Part shown: piece after piece, positions 1 through 8,989 of the stretch
Position numbering within the stretch: the stretch's first letter is position 1
How the letters are laid out: each line of letters starts with the position of its first letter
Origin: Clostridium kluyveri DSM 555
GTDB lineage: Bacteria > Bacillota > Clostridia > Clostridiales > Clostridiaceae
Assembly: GCF_000016505.1 (NCBI RefSeq)
Contig: NC_009706.1
Coordinates: 1,860,001 to 1,924,000 of the forward strand
DNA length: 64,000 bases
Direction: 5' to 3'
The notes under the pieces: generated by a model
What the model saw: only the letters and a program-made list of their open reading frames with translations
The model's database searches: none
What the model was told of the DNA's origin: nothing
Made by a program: the position numbers and the translations under genes

Positions 1-270
1 CTTATAACCAATACCATAACAAGCCAGGAATCCTTATACATAAATAAAATAAAACACAAAGCTTATATAAGTGTAGATGAACAGGGCACAGAAGCAGCTG
101 CAGCTACAGCTGTAATCATGAATCCTACTTCTGCACCTCCTGGTAATCCAATTTATTTTAAGGCAAACAGACCTTTCTTCTTTATTATAAGAGATACCAA
201 GACAGGAGCCATATCCTTTATGGGAAAGTTGGACAATCCAAATGCATCAGATACAGAGCCAACAAATTAA
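1..270 (+). CDS. Serpin family protease inhibitor, C-terminal fragment
   Basis: Partial at the left edge; about 89 codons are visible, ending with TAA. Serpins trap serine or cysteine proteases by cleavage of an exposed reactive-centre loop. The hinge of that loop is plain in the translation (VDEQGTEAAAATAV, roughly codons 25-38), followed by the usual C-terminal strands (FKANRPFFFIIRD and a GAISFMGK block). Aligning the loop by eye to alpha-1-antitrypsin puts Thr at P1 and Ser at P1', just before a conserved Pro-Pro pair. The Ala-rich hinge is of the inhibitory type. The N-terminus, any signal peptide and the start lie outside the window. A rho-independent terminator follows within 15 bases, so this is the last gene of its unit. 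The family call is very secure; target protease and location are unknown. Confidence 0.93.
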   Translation, partial: LITNTITSQESLYINKIKHKAYISVDEQGTEAAAATAVIMNPTSAPPGNPIYFKANRPFFFIIRDTKTGAISFMGKLDNPNASDTEPTN

Positions 271-281
271 ATTATAAATAG

Positions 282-320
282 AAGATTTATCTCAGTCTAG
301 TTTGGGATAAATCTTTTTAT
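282..320 (+). terminator. Rho-independent terminator after the serpin gene
   Basis: A 10-bp perfect stem (282-291 pairs with 306-315) with a 14-base loop, followed by a T-rich run. It lies 12 bases after the serpin stop codon. Confidence 0.85.
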
Positions 321-668
321 TTAATTTCCTTTTTCAAGTCTTAAGAGCATGAAATATAAAATCTCCTTTAAAAATTAGGATTCATTATTCAACAAATATC
401 GCCTCCACATCCCATTACAAATTAGTATAACTTCACTGCATTACATATTAGAATTCTTTTAAATAAATTAGCAAAAATTTCTGTAAGATATAATTATTTT
501 ATGTCTTTTCTATGTTATTATTATAATTAACTTAATAATGGAAAGATTATCGTACAATTTAATACATTAAATATGTTTTTAAATTCTATATTAATATCCA
601 TTAAAATAACAATATTATACAATATTATATTATTTTCTATTAAAATATAATAAAGAGGGTGTTATAAA
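321..668. other. AT-rich intergenic region upstream of the HD-GYP gene
   Basis: Very AT-rich, with no convincing open frame and no recognised RNA structure. It presumably carries the promoter of the gene starting at 669, whose ribosome binding site (AGAGGGTG) is at about 654-661. I see no strong consensus promoter. Confidence 0.6.
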
Positions 669-1553
669 ATGATTAGAATTTACACTGATGAACTAATACA
701 AGGTATGGTTTTAGGAGATTCTATCTACTGTAAACAAACTGGCAAATTATTGTTAGTGGGCGGCACAATACTTTCAGAAGCAACTATTAAACTCCTAAAA
801 CAAAATGGTATATCTACAGTGAAAATAGTAGATCGATATACCTTATTTGTAAAACCTACGGAGACTATTTCTAAAGAACTCAAACAAGCATTGGATCTGG
901 AAATTATAAAACATGCTCCTGATTCTCTGGAGGCAAATACTTCTGATAATATGGTCCATGTATCGAAAATTGCAAGAGAAGTTGTTTCAGAATTAATTGA
1001 AGATGAAATTATTTTGAATTTCTGTACTGAAATGAAAATATTGAACAATGAATATTTATTTAAACATAGTGTAAATACTTGTGCCATATCACTTTTAGTA
1101 GCTGGAGCAATGGGACTTGGTAAAAATCAAATGTACATTATAGGTGCCGGTGCATTACTGCACGACATAGGATTATGTGAAATGCCTTTTTTAATTGATT
1201 TGCATGAAATGACTCCTCAGCAAACCTTATTGTGGCAGCAGCACCCCATATACGGTTATTATTTTGCAAAAGAAAAGAATCTCTCTCCCGAAATCACAGA
1301 AATTATACACTATCATCATGAAAGATGGAACGGCTCCGGTTTTCCCGAAGAACTTAAAGGAAACAATATACCATTAGGTTCTTTAGTGAGATTAACCACT
1401 AAAGAAGTTGGTGTAGTTGTCAATGTGAGAAAAAATTTAGGTCCAAGACCTATTGTTCGTATATATTTTAATAGAGTAAATAGATCTTTAAGTGAAGCAA
1501 AAGATGTGGATTTAGGTGTAGAAAATACTATATTCATAGAAGAAGTACTTTAG
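669..1553 (+). CDS. HD-GYP-type signalling protein with an internal deletion
   Basis: 294 residues. The N-terminal ~60 residues match the small domain that precedes many clostridial HD-GYP domains. The HD core follows: the HD dyad is in ALLHDIGLCEMP (~residues 165-176) and the HH pair is in HYHHERWNGSGFPEELKG (~216-233), where the GYP signature reads GFP. HD-GYP proteins hydrolyse cyclic di-GMP at a di-iron or tri-iron centre. Straight after the IPLGS motif (~237-241) the protein jumps to the LVRLTTKEVGVVV segment that normally closes the family ~70 residues later. The ADVYDAL metal-ligand region and the HFDPE region are therefore missing. No frameshift is seen. The protein may be inactive as a phosphodiesterase or may only bind ligand. 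ATG start with AGAGGGTG upstream. Confidence 0.85.
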   Translation: MIRIYTDELIQGMVLGDSIYCKQTGKLLLVGGTILSEATIKLLKQNGISTVKIVDRYTLFVKPTETISKELKQALDLEIIKHAPDSLEANTSDNMVHVSKIAREVVSELIEDEIILNFCTEMKILNNEYLFKHSVNTCAISLLVAGAMGLGKNQMYIIGAGALLHDIGLCEMPFLIDLHEMTPQQTLLWQQHPIYGYYFAKEKNLSPEITEIIHYHHERWNGSGFPEELKGNNIPLGSLVRLTTKEVGVVVNVRKNLGPRPIVRIYFNRVNRSLSEAKDVDLGVENTIFIEEVL

Positions 1554-1646
1554 TACCAATGAATTTCAGAAGAACTTATAGACCGCAGCATTGCTTATAT
1601 TATACTTTGAATAATGCGGGAATATTAGCTAATTGCCGTGGATAAA

Positions 1647-1685
1647 ATAAAAAACACCACTACTATATTGTAATGGTGTTTTTTG
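1647..1685. terminator. Bidirectional terminator between converging genes
   Basis: An inverted repeat (AACACCA ... TGGTGTT) is flanked by an A-run on the left and a T-run on the right, so it can terminate in both directions. Its right arm includes the last codons of the minus-strand methyltransferase/reductase gene that ends at 1663. Confidence 0.75.
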
Positions 1686-3435
1686 CCTTGATATTGTTAA
1701 TAATTTCAGAAATAATATCAATTCTCTTAAAAGGCGTAATGAGATAATATCCATCTACATAGGGGTAAATTTGCTCTGCAATATCGGTAGATATTTTTAC
1801 TGCAAGTTTAACTGCCTCTTCTTTTGAAACATCCTTATATTGTTTTATAATTTCTTCTGAAACCCTTATTCCGGAAATTTCATTATTCATAAAGCATGCA
1901 TTTCTGTAGCTTACAACTGGAATAATTCCCCCTAATATCCTGGCAGTTAATTCTCTGCGCGCCAGTTTTAAGTTTTCCAGGGCTTCTTCTGTTAAAATAG
2001 GCTGTGTCAAAAACACAGCTATACCATTTTCTATTTTGGTTTTGGCTCGTTTAAGTTCAGTATTAAAATTTCTTGAATTCACATTTAGAGCACCACAGAT
2101 ATTAAAAGGAGATGAAAATATTGTATCATTTAAATTGGTAATATAATTTGCAAGTATTGCAGAATTAAAACTGAACATTGCCTTAACTTCATCCCTCTCG
2201 GCCGATGGTATGGGATCTCCAGTCACCACCAAAACATTATTTACCCCTTCAATATTCAACCCTAAAAGCAGTGCTTTTGTAGCATTTATATTCCTATCTC
2301 TGCAGGTCATATGGGGAATAGTTGTGATGTCTAATTCCCTTTTTAGCTTACAGGCTAAAAGACTGCTGTCTACTCTTGCCCTTGCAATAGGGCAATCTGC
2401 AATGGTTATGGCATCAATTTCCTGTTCTTTAAGAGTTCTAGCACTATTTAAAAAGAAATCTACTTCTGTATCAATGGGAGGATCCAGCTCCACTGCGATA
2501 ATTTTTTTACCTTTATTAATTTTTTCTAAAAGTACATTTTTAACAACTGGTTTTTCAGTGTGAATTTTTTCTGCCTGTTTTTTTAAAACAATTTCTGATT
2601 TAGATAATTTTTTTAACTTTATAACAGTTTCTCTTATGAATTCTGGAGTTGTACCACAGCATCCCCCTAAAATAGACACCCCCTGTTTTGCAATTTCCAG
2701 CATTCGCTGGGCAAAATATTCTTTAGTATTGTCAAAAAAGGTTCGGTTATCTATCACTGTAGGGTAACCAGAATTCGGCATAACAGATATGGTTTCATTT
2801 CCTATATTAAAAGTTTTAATATACTGCAGTAAATGATAAGGACCGGAAAAACAATTAAAACCACAGGCATCAATAGTTGGTATCTTTAAAATATTTTCTA
2901 TAAGTTTTTTTCCCGACTTTCCAACTCTTGTATAACCTTCTGGTGAAACTGCAAACTCCATCAAAATATATGCTTCCGGATCTTTTCCCTTTATATATTC
3001 AGAGATTTCCCTTAGATATTCATCACTGCTGAAAGTTTCAAATATAAAATATTTTGCTCCAAGTTCTAAAAACAAATCCACTATTTCTTTATACCCTTCG
3101 TATAAATCCATACTTTCTAAAAATGGGATTGGTCCAATATCTGCAAAAACTAAAACCTCGGTGTCCTTTGCGGCCTCTTTTGCGATTTCATACCCATTTA
3201 TAATAACTTCTTTTACCTTATTAAAATCACTTTCAAGGCTAACTTTATTTGCCCCGAAAGTATTGGTTTTAATTGCCATGCAGCCTGCCTCTATATATTC
3301 CCTGTGTATTTTTAGTATAGTATTTCTATCATAGATATTTGCAAGCTCACATTTAGGCAGTGGATCTTTAGAAATACGAGGGTAATATGTTCCCATTGCC
3401 CCGTCAAAAATTAAAGGTTTTTCTTTTATATTCAT
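1663..3435 (-). CDS. Bifunctional homocysteine S-methyltransferase / 5,10-methylene-THF reductase (YitJ-like)
   Basis: 590 residues. The N-terminal half (~1-290) is a zinc-dependent homocysteine methyltransferase: IFDGAMGTYYP start, Cys ligand in ACGFNCFSGP, and the paired Cys ligands in LGGCCGTTPEF. The C-terminal half (~305-590) is a flavin-dependent methylene-tetrahydrofolate reductase barrel (VELDPP, DCPIARARVDS, HMTCRDRN, VVTGDP). This fusion is known from Firmicutes (B. subtilis YitJ). It supplies methyl-THF and can methylate homocysteine from another donor. It overlaps the metE stop by 4 bases (ATGA), so the two are translationally coupled and form a methionine operon. The whole architecture is intact. 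Confidence 0.93.
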   Translation of the reverse strand: MNIKEKPLIFDGAMGTYYPRISKDPLPKCELANIYDRNTILKIHREYIEAGCMAIKTNTFGANKVSLESDFNKVKEVIINGYEIAKEAAKDTEVLVFADIGPIPFLESMDLYEGYKEIVDLFLELGAKYFIFETFSSDEYLREISEYIKGKDPEAYILMEFAVSPEGYTRVGKSGKKLIENILKIPTIDACGFNCFSGPYHLLQYIKTFNIGNETISVMPNSGYPTVIDNRTFFDNTKEYFAQRMLEIAKQGVSILGGCCGTTPEFIRETVIKLKKLSKSEIVLKKQAEKIHTEKPVVKNVLLEKINKGKKIIAVELDPPIDTEVDFFLNSARTLKEQEIDAITIADCPIARARVDSSLLACKLKRELDITTIPHMTCRDRNINATKALLLGLNIEGVNNVLVVTGDPIPSAERDEVKAMFSFNSAILANYITNLNDTIFSSPFNICGALNVNSRNFNTELKRAKTKIENGIAVFLTQPILTEEALENLKLARRELTARILGGIIPVVSYRNACFMNNEISGIRVSEEIIKQYKDVSKEEAVKLAVKISTDIAEQIYPYVDGYYLITPFKRIDIISEIINNIKAKNTITI

Positions 3436-5720
3436 ACATACTCTCCTAATTTATTCCTTACTTTTTTGGTTGCCTCCACAAGATTTTTAAGACTTGGTAC
3501 AGTTTCTTTTTCACCCCGGGTTTTTAATCCACAGTCTGGATTTATCCAAAGCTTTTCTTTATTAATTTTTTCGAGCATTGAATTAATTCCTTTAACAATT
3601 TCTTCTACACCAGGTACTCTAGGTGAATGAATATCATAGACACCAGGTCCCACTGCAGTAATAAAATTATTTTTATTTAAAGCTTCAACAATGGATAGAT
3701 TTGAACGTGATGCTTCAAAAGAAATTACATCTGCATCCATAAAATCAATATCTTTTACTATTTCTTCAAATTCACTATAACACATATGTGTATGTATTTG
3801 AGTAGTTGCCTTGCTGCTGCTGTGAACCAGCCTAAACGCAGGAATTGCCCAATCCAAATATTCACTGTGCCAACTGCTCTTTCTAAGAGGGAGTTTCTCT
3901 TTTAATGCAGCTTCATCTACTTGAATTATATTAATGCCATTAGCTTCAAGGTCTAAAATCTCTTCCTTAATAGCCAGCGCAATTTGAAAAGCCATTTCAT
4001 TTAATGAAATATCCTCCCGTGGAAAAGACCAGTTAAGAATAGTTACAGGGCCTGTAAGCATGCCCTTTACAGGCTTTGATGTAAGACTTTGAGCATATTT
4101 AGAGTATTCAACTGTAATAGGCTTTGCCCTGGATACATCTCCCCATATTATAGGAGGTTTAACACAACGCGTACCATAAGACTGAACCCATGCTCTTTGC
4201 GTAAATAAGAAACCATTAAAATTTTCTCCAAAATACTCTACCATATCATTTCTTTCAAATTCACCATGTACTAAAACATCAAGTCCAATTTTCTCTTGAA
4301 GTTCTATACATTCCTTAATTTTTTCCTTTAACTTTTTTACATACTGCTCTTTTGTAATCTCGCCTCTTTTAAATTTGGCCCTGGTTGATTTTACTTCAGA
4401 GGTCTGTGGAAAAGAACCTATTGTAGTAGTTGGAAGCAGTGGAAGTTTGAAAAAATCCTTTTGGATTTTTGCTCTTTCATCAAACTTTGGAAGTCTTATA
4501 AAATCTTTTTCAGTTAAATTTTCAACTTTTTTCTTTACTTCAGAGTTATAACTATTTAACTTTTTTGTAAACAGGGAAATATTATTTTTATATTTATTTG
4601 AAGCTATATAATTTGTATCACCAAAAAGCTCCTTTAATTCGGCTAATTCTACCAGTTTTTCTTCTGCAAAAGCAAAATGGGATTTATAATCTTCAGATAG
4701 TTTTTCTTCATTTTTTAAAGTATAAGGAACATGCAATAAAGAGCAAGAGGTATTTATTACAATGTTCTCTTTTTTGACATGCCTTGAAAGTTCATTTAGA
4801 ATTATAAAGGACTTCTCATAAGAATTTTTCCATATATTTTTTCCATTTATTATGCCTGCAAAAAGAAATGTATCCTCCGGAAATCCCATATCTTTAATTA
4901 ACTCTAAAGATTTTTTTCCCTCTACAAAATCCAGCCCTATTCCATCAAAGCCAAGGGAGGTCACTTCCCCATAACAATCTCTGATATCCCCAAAATACGT
5001 TTGAATTAATATGTTAAGTTTACCTTTATTTTTTAATAATCCTGTATATATTCTTTTGAATATTTCTATATCATTTTCACTTAAATCCATAACTAAAATA
5101 GGTTCATCAATCTGTACCCATTCCACTCCTAATTTATTTAATTCTATAAAAATATCTCCATATGCCTTCACTATATCTTCAATAAAATCATCTATTTTTT
5201 TTGTGCCGTTATAATGGGCTAGTTTGAGAAAAGTAAATCCACCTATAATTACAGGCTTTGTTTTAATTCCAATCTCCAGAGCCTCAGTATACTGATTAAA
5301 AAGTTCCTCACTATTTAACTTAATTTCCGTATTGTCTTCCACTATCGGTACTATATAATGATAATTTGTATTAAACCATTTCTTCATGGGAAGTGCTTTA
5401 ACATCGCCTTTTTCTCCTTGATATCCTCTGGCCATTGCAAAATAGGTATCTAATTTGTTAAGACCTAAAAATTTATAATTATCCGGTATTACATTTAAAA
5501 GAGCTGCCATATCAAGCATTCCATCATAAAAGGAAAAATCATTTGACGGTATAAAATCAATACCTGCCTGTTCTAACAGTTTCCATTGATTTTTTCTTAA
5601 ATCTTTAACATTTTGCTGCAGCTTTTCCAAAGACAAATTTCCTTTAAAATAATCCTCTGTCCAAAATTTCAGTTCACGAAGTTCACCTATTCTAGGATAA
5701 CCAATAATTGAGTTTTTCAT
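3432..5720 (-). CDS. metE: Cobalamin-independent methionine synthase
   Basis: 762 residues from the ATG at 5720, slightly longer than the usual ~755. An earlier in-frame ATG at 5741 has no spaced ribosome site, while GAAAGGA stands 9 bases before 5720, and MKNSIIGYPRIG is the family's normal N-terminus. MetE transfers the methyl group of 5-methyl-THF(Glu)n to homocysteine. Both barrels are present. The C-terminal zinc ligands are visible in HTHMCYSEFEE and in NPDCGLKTRG; TTIGSFPQT marks the start of the second barrel. It overlaps the downstream methyltransferase/MTHFR gene by 4 bases. A MET-box-like palindrome lies ~90 bases upstream. No S-box or T-box is seen here, unlike the sulfur genes elsewhere in the window. 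Confidence 0.97.
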   Translation of the reverse strand: MKNSIIGYPRIGELRELKFWTEDYFKGNLSLEKLQQNVKDLRKNQWKLLEQAGIDFIPSNDFSFYDGMLDMAALLNVIPDNYKFLGLNKLDTYFAMARGYQGEKGDVKALPMKKWFNTNYHYIVPIVEDNTEIKLNSEELFNQYTEALEIGIKTKPVIIGGFTFLKLAHYNGTKKIDDFIEDIVKAYGDIFIELNKLGVEWVQIDEPILVMDLSENDIEIFKRIYTGLLKNKGKLNILIQTYFGDIRDCYGEVTSLGFDGIGLDFVEGKKSLELIKDMGFPEDTFLFAGIINGKNIWKNSYEKSFIILNELSRHVKKENIVINTSCSLLHVPYTLKNEEKLSEDYKSHFAFAEEKLVELAELKELFGDTNYIASNKYKNNISLFTKKLNSYNSEVKKKVENLTEKDFIRLPKFDERAKIQKDFFKLPLLPTTTIGSFPQTSEVKSTRAKFKRGEITKEQYVKKLKEKIKECIELQEKIGLDVLVHGEFERNDMVEYFGENFNGFLFTQRAWVQSYGTRCVKPPIIWGDVSRAKPITVEYSKYAQSLTSKPVKGMLTGPVTILNWSFPREDISLNEMAFQIALAIKEEILDLEANGINIIQVDEAALKEKLPLRKSSWHSEYLDWAIPAFRLVHSSSKATTQIHTHMCYSEFEEIVKDIDFMDADVISFEASRSNLSIVEALNKNNFITAVGPGVYDIHSPRVPGVEEIVKGINSMLEKINKEKLWINPDCGLKTRGEKETVPSLKNLVEATKKVRNKLGEYV

Positions 5721-5808
5721 AACACTATATCCTTTCAGCAAAAATTTTTTCTAAGTTAATCATAACAAAAATTCTTACCTATAGTGTAAATCCCAAAAAC
5801 TATTACTT

Positions 5809-5829
5809 GTTATAGTTATAAACTATAAC
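5809..5829. promoter_or_regulatory. MET-box-like palindromic operator upstream of metE
   Basis: Two perfect 9-base arms (GTTATAGTT and AACTATAAC) flank a 3-base centre. The core fits TATAGTTnnnAACTATA, the MET-box described for the LysR-type regulator MtaR/MetR in streptococci. It sits ~90 bases before the metE start. The equivalence is inference: no MetR-type gene is in the window. Confidence 0.6.
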
Positions 5830-5859
5830 AGAGACTATATAGAGTTAAGTTATATCCCT

Positions 5860-6291
5860 TTATTTTACTGCAGTTAATGCTTCAGAAATTTTATAAAATG
5901 CCTTCTTATATTTTTTTATTCTTCTTTCATCTTTATCCGTAGGACTACTTATACGAGTTAAATCCATGTTATCGGCCAGGTCAGCAAGCTTTACACTGCA
6001 GGCAATTTTATTCTTAAGCACTCTTCGAATAAAATCATCATAGCTCTCCCCTTTATGCCTGGTTAAACAACCTAGAGCATTTACAATTTCATCAGAAAAT
6101 CCTTGTTCTCTTATATCCTCAAAGGTCACAGGAGTATCCTCTACAACATCATGAAGTACAGCACATATTCTTTCGATTTCACTATTACAGGAAAGCATTA
6201 CTCTAAGTGGATGTAAAATATAAGGATTTCCACCCTTATCGACTTGTCCCTCATGAGCTTTAACTGCTATTTGGATTGCTTTATTTAACAT
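5860..6291 (-). CDS. Small HD-domain hydrolase of the RelA/SpoT (Mesh1-like) type
   Basis: 143 residues from the ATG at 6291 (AGGAG 9 bases upstream; a TTG at 6297 is too close to it). It is a stand-alone HD domain like the ppGpp hydrolase half of SpoT: HEGQVDKGGNPYILHP carries the first His, VLHDVVEDTP carries the HD dyad plus the ED pair typical of hydrolase-active enzymes, and KLADLADN carries the last metal Asp with the NxDR-type region replaced by DNMDLTR. No synthetase, TGS or ACT domain is present. Family members cleave (p)ppGpp or related nucleotides in the cytoplasm. It lies between the helicase-fusion gene and metE on the same strand; 73 bases separate it from the former. Confidence 0.85.
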   Translation of the reverse strand: MLNKAIQIAVKAHEGQVDKGGNPYILHPLRVMLSCNSEIERICAVLHDVVEDTPVTFEDIREQGFSDEIVNALGCLTRHKGESYDDFIRRVLKNKIACSVKLADLADNMDLTRISSPTDKDERRIKKYKKAFYKISEALTAVK

Positions 6292-6364
6292 GTACAAAAT
6301 CTCCTCTAAATTTATAGATACTTATTTCTTCAATAATATCTATAATCCGATTTAGTTAATTGTC

Positions 6365-8812
6365 TTAGCTGCATTTCTTCATTATTCCCACAACTATTCC
6401 AAGTATTTTTACCTGATTGCTTCTTACCTGTATTGGCTCATATTCTTCATTTTCCGGTATTAAAAGTACTGTATCTCCCATTTTCCTGAATCTTTTTAAG
6501 GTGGCATTTTCCATATCTATTGCAACTGCCACAATATCACGGTTATCCGCAGCATTTTGTTTTTTTATAACCACTAAATCTCCATTATCTATATTGGCTT
6601 CTATCATACTGTCTCCTTTTACTTTAAGCACAAAATGCTCTTCATTATTATTAAACCAATGTACCGGCAGCCTTAATAAATCCTCATAATTTGAATTCAT
6701 AAAAATTGGACTTCCAGATGCTATACTATTATATATTTTAAATGAACTTAAATCTTCTGCTGTATATTGTTCTTCTTCATCATTATCTTTTACAATTATT
6801 TCATGAAAACTATCTGAATCGAAGGTAATTGTGAACTTTTTATCGTGTTTCAAATCCATATATTTATAATTTTCTGTATTTTGAGGAAGCATATTTACAT
6901 TAAATTCAGGTACATCACTTATTTCTTCAAAATCTTTATTTATTACAATGCACTGAAACCCATTAGTAACTAATCCATATTGACAGCTGCTGCAGTTACT
7001 CATATAGCTTTTCAACTGGCTTAGTGCATCAGACAATGGCATTCCTGAAGTCTTAACTTCAGCCAATATATAGGGTACTTGTGTATCATTACTATATATT
7101 TGTACACACACATCTGCAAATCCAATTTTAGAAAAACTATTAATTTTATATTCTACTTTTAATAGGTCTTCAGGATATTTATAAGTTTGCTGCAATTCTC
7201 TTAAAAACCACTGTCTAACTTTTTCTTCATTGGAATACAGATCTAATATAACATCTTTGAAATAATATTTATCCAAATCTACTTTATATAGTTTACTTAG
7301 TCTGCAGTTATCTTTTATTTTTAAAAATTTAGGATTTATATCTTCTATAAACCTGGAAGGTTTTCCACTGCTGGTTAAATACAATTTCTCCGTGGCCCTG
7401 GTCATACCCACATATAAAAGCTTTCTTTCTATTGATTCCTGTATTTTTTGTTCCTCTGAACCGCCATAAGAAATATGCGGTATAGTACCTTCATTTAAGC
7501 CAACTATTATAACTACTTTAAACTCCAATCCCTTAATGGAATGCATAGTTATAAGTTTAATATTGTCACTGTCAAAATTTTCATCATTCTTACTTACCAG
7601 AATATTGGGGATTTTATTCTGCTCCAAATTACGTTTCATATTATTTAATATAGTTCTATTCTTTGCGACTATTACTATATCTCTTAAACTGTATTTTCTG
7701 CACAAAGTATTTATTTGTTTTATTATATAAATGGATTGTTCCTTTTCACTAGCAAACCCTCCATATACAGGATATGAACCTTGCTTATCAATCAATGAAG
7801 GTTTTACATAGTTATCATCCTCCACAATATTTATGTCTTTCTCTATCAAGCTGTAAGCAGCCTGAGATATTTGTGTAGTGGTCCTGTAACTTTTAGATAA
7901 GATATTGCTCTTTCCAGTCATATCAAACCCTATACTTGCAAAACTTCTCCCCTTTACAAGCCATGAATGAGTGTATATACTCTGAGCAGTATCTGCTACA
8001 AACATAAAACTTGAATATTCTTTTTGCAAATAAAGATTTTTTAAAAATTCCAATTGAGTTCTTGTAAGATCCTGGCTTTCATCTACTATTATATGAGTAT
8101 ACTTTTTCACCACATTACTTTTGGCTTCTTCCAAAGCCATAAGAGCCATATCTCCAAAATCAATATGTCCTGATTTTCTTAATTTTTTATTATAGAGTGT
8201 CATAAGTTCAAATATTACTCTTCTTATCTCGGAATTTTTCATGAGCTTTTGAGGACTTTCGCCGCTCTTTTTTAAGGTTCTTCCTATCCTATCTACATTT
8301 TGATATTCTTCCAATTCCATATAGTTACAGGCTTTAATCCATTCTATCTCATCTAATAAAAATTGGGAATTTTTTATATCTAATATTGAGATTTCTTTAA
8401 AAACTTTGCCCATTTGTGCAATAGATTCATTAATTAGGGTGTATTTAACATTATTATCAGCTAAATCATACTTCACTCTGTTATTTTTACTATATTTTTT
8501 ATAATATTTATATACAACCTTATCTATATTATATATTTCAACTTTAGAGGAATCCACTTGAAATAAACTCTGAAAATCAATATTATCTTCCTCTTGTATT
8601 TTTTCATATATATACTTTATATAATTAATGAGAGTTCTATTAAAAGTTATTACCAATATTCTATCCTGTTTTTCAAAACAATAGTGGTTAAGTAAAAATG
8701 ATATTCTATTTACTGCCACTGTAGTTTTTCCCGAGCCTGCCACTCCTCTTATAAGACTATGACCAGAAGGCCTTAATTGAACTAATTTCTTTTGTTCTAC
8801 ATTAAGCTGCAT
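6365..8812 (-). CDS. UvrD/Rep-type helicase fused to a PD-(D/E)xK-like domain and a LexA-type S24 peptidase
   Basis: 815 residues from the ATG at 8812, chosen because a GGGGGG ribosome site stands 8 bases upstream; ATG 8818 is too close. Domain 1 (~1-510) is a superfamily-1 helicase: Walker A GVAGSGKTT (23-31), VDESQDL motif II, SYRTT, and TMHSIKGLEF/YVGMTRA C-terminal motifs. Domain 2 (~530-640) looks like a restriction-type nuclease or HSDR_N-like fold, with candidate residues D567, E585 and K587 (AEVKTSG). Domain 3 (~683-815) is a LexA/UmuD-like peptidase: Ser735 in KGDSM and Lys773 in TLKRF form the dyad. A likely self-cleavage site (Ser699-Gly700 in IASGSP) lies 36 residues before the Ser, nearly the LexA spacing. 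The architecture suggests DNA repair or defence with damage-triggered self-cleavage; the function is not known to me. Confidence 0.85.
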   Translation of the reverse strand: MQLNVEQKKLVQLRPSGHSLIRGVAGSGKTTVAVNRISFLLNHYCFEKQDRILVITFNRTLINYIKYIYEKIQEEDNIDFQSLFQVDSSKVEIYNIDKVVYKYYKKYSKNNRVKYDLADNNVKYTLINESIAQMGKVFKEISILDIKNSQFLLDEIEWIKACNYMELEEYQNVDRIGRTLKKSGESPQKLMKNSEIRRVIFELMTLYNKKLRKSGHIDFGDMALMALEEAKSNVVKKYTHIIVDESQDLTRTQLEFLKNLYLQKEYSSFMFVADTAQSIYTHSWLVKGRSFASIGFDMTGKSNILSKSYRTTTQISQAAYSLIEKDINIVEDDNYVKPSLIDKQGSYPVYGGFASEKEQSIYIIKQINTLCRKYSLRDIVIVAKNRTILNNMKRNLEQNKIPNILVSKNDENFDSDNIKLITMHSIKGLEFKVVIIVGLNEGTIPHISYGGSEEQKIQESIERKLLYVGMTRATEKLYLTSSGKPSRFIEDINPKFLKIKDNCRLSKLYKVDLDKYYFKDVILDLYSNEEKVRQWFLRELQQTYKYPEDLLKVEYKINSFSKIGFADVCVQIYSNDTQVPYILAEVKTSGMPLSDALSQLKSYMSNCSSCQYGLVTNGFQCIVINKDFEEISDVPEFNVNMLPQNTENYKYMDLKHDKKFTITFDSDSFHEIIVKDNDEEEQYTAEDLSSFKIYNSIASGSPIFMNSNYEDLLRLPVHWFNNNEEHFVLKVKGDSMIEANIDNGDLVVIKKQNAADNRDIVAVAIDMENATLKRFRKMGDTVLLIPENEEYEPIQVRSNQVKILGIVVGIMKKCS

Positions 8813-8938
8813 ATACATATCCCCCCAAATGTAAAATTCGCACATTATGTTCATATTATAACTTATTTTTACTTTTTTATCAAAAATCCAGCATTATTAA
8901 TATGATAGAATTTTACATGTAAACTGCTCATTATTTTT

Positions 8939-8966
8939 TGTAACAAATTAAATTTTAATAAGTCAT
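8939..8966 (+). promoter_or_regulatory. Candidate ECF-type promoter for the sigma/anti-sigma pair
   Basis: TGTAAC (8939-8944), a 16-base spacer, then AGTCAT (8961-8966). Spacing and the AAC core fit ECF (SigW/SigX-like) promoters, which suggests autoregulation by the sigma factor that starts 24 bases further on. Weak on sequence alone. Confidence 0.4.
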
Positions 8967-8989
8967 ATTTATATAAGGGGGATAATAAT

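Noticed and set aside
5721-5741. Earlier start for MetE at 5741
   Set aside because: The extra seven codons contain the ribosome site (GAAAGGA) for the ATG at 5720.
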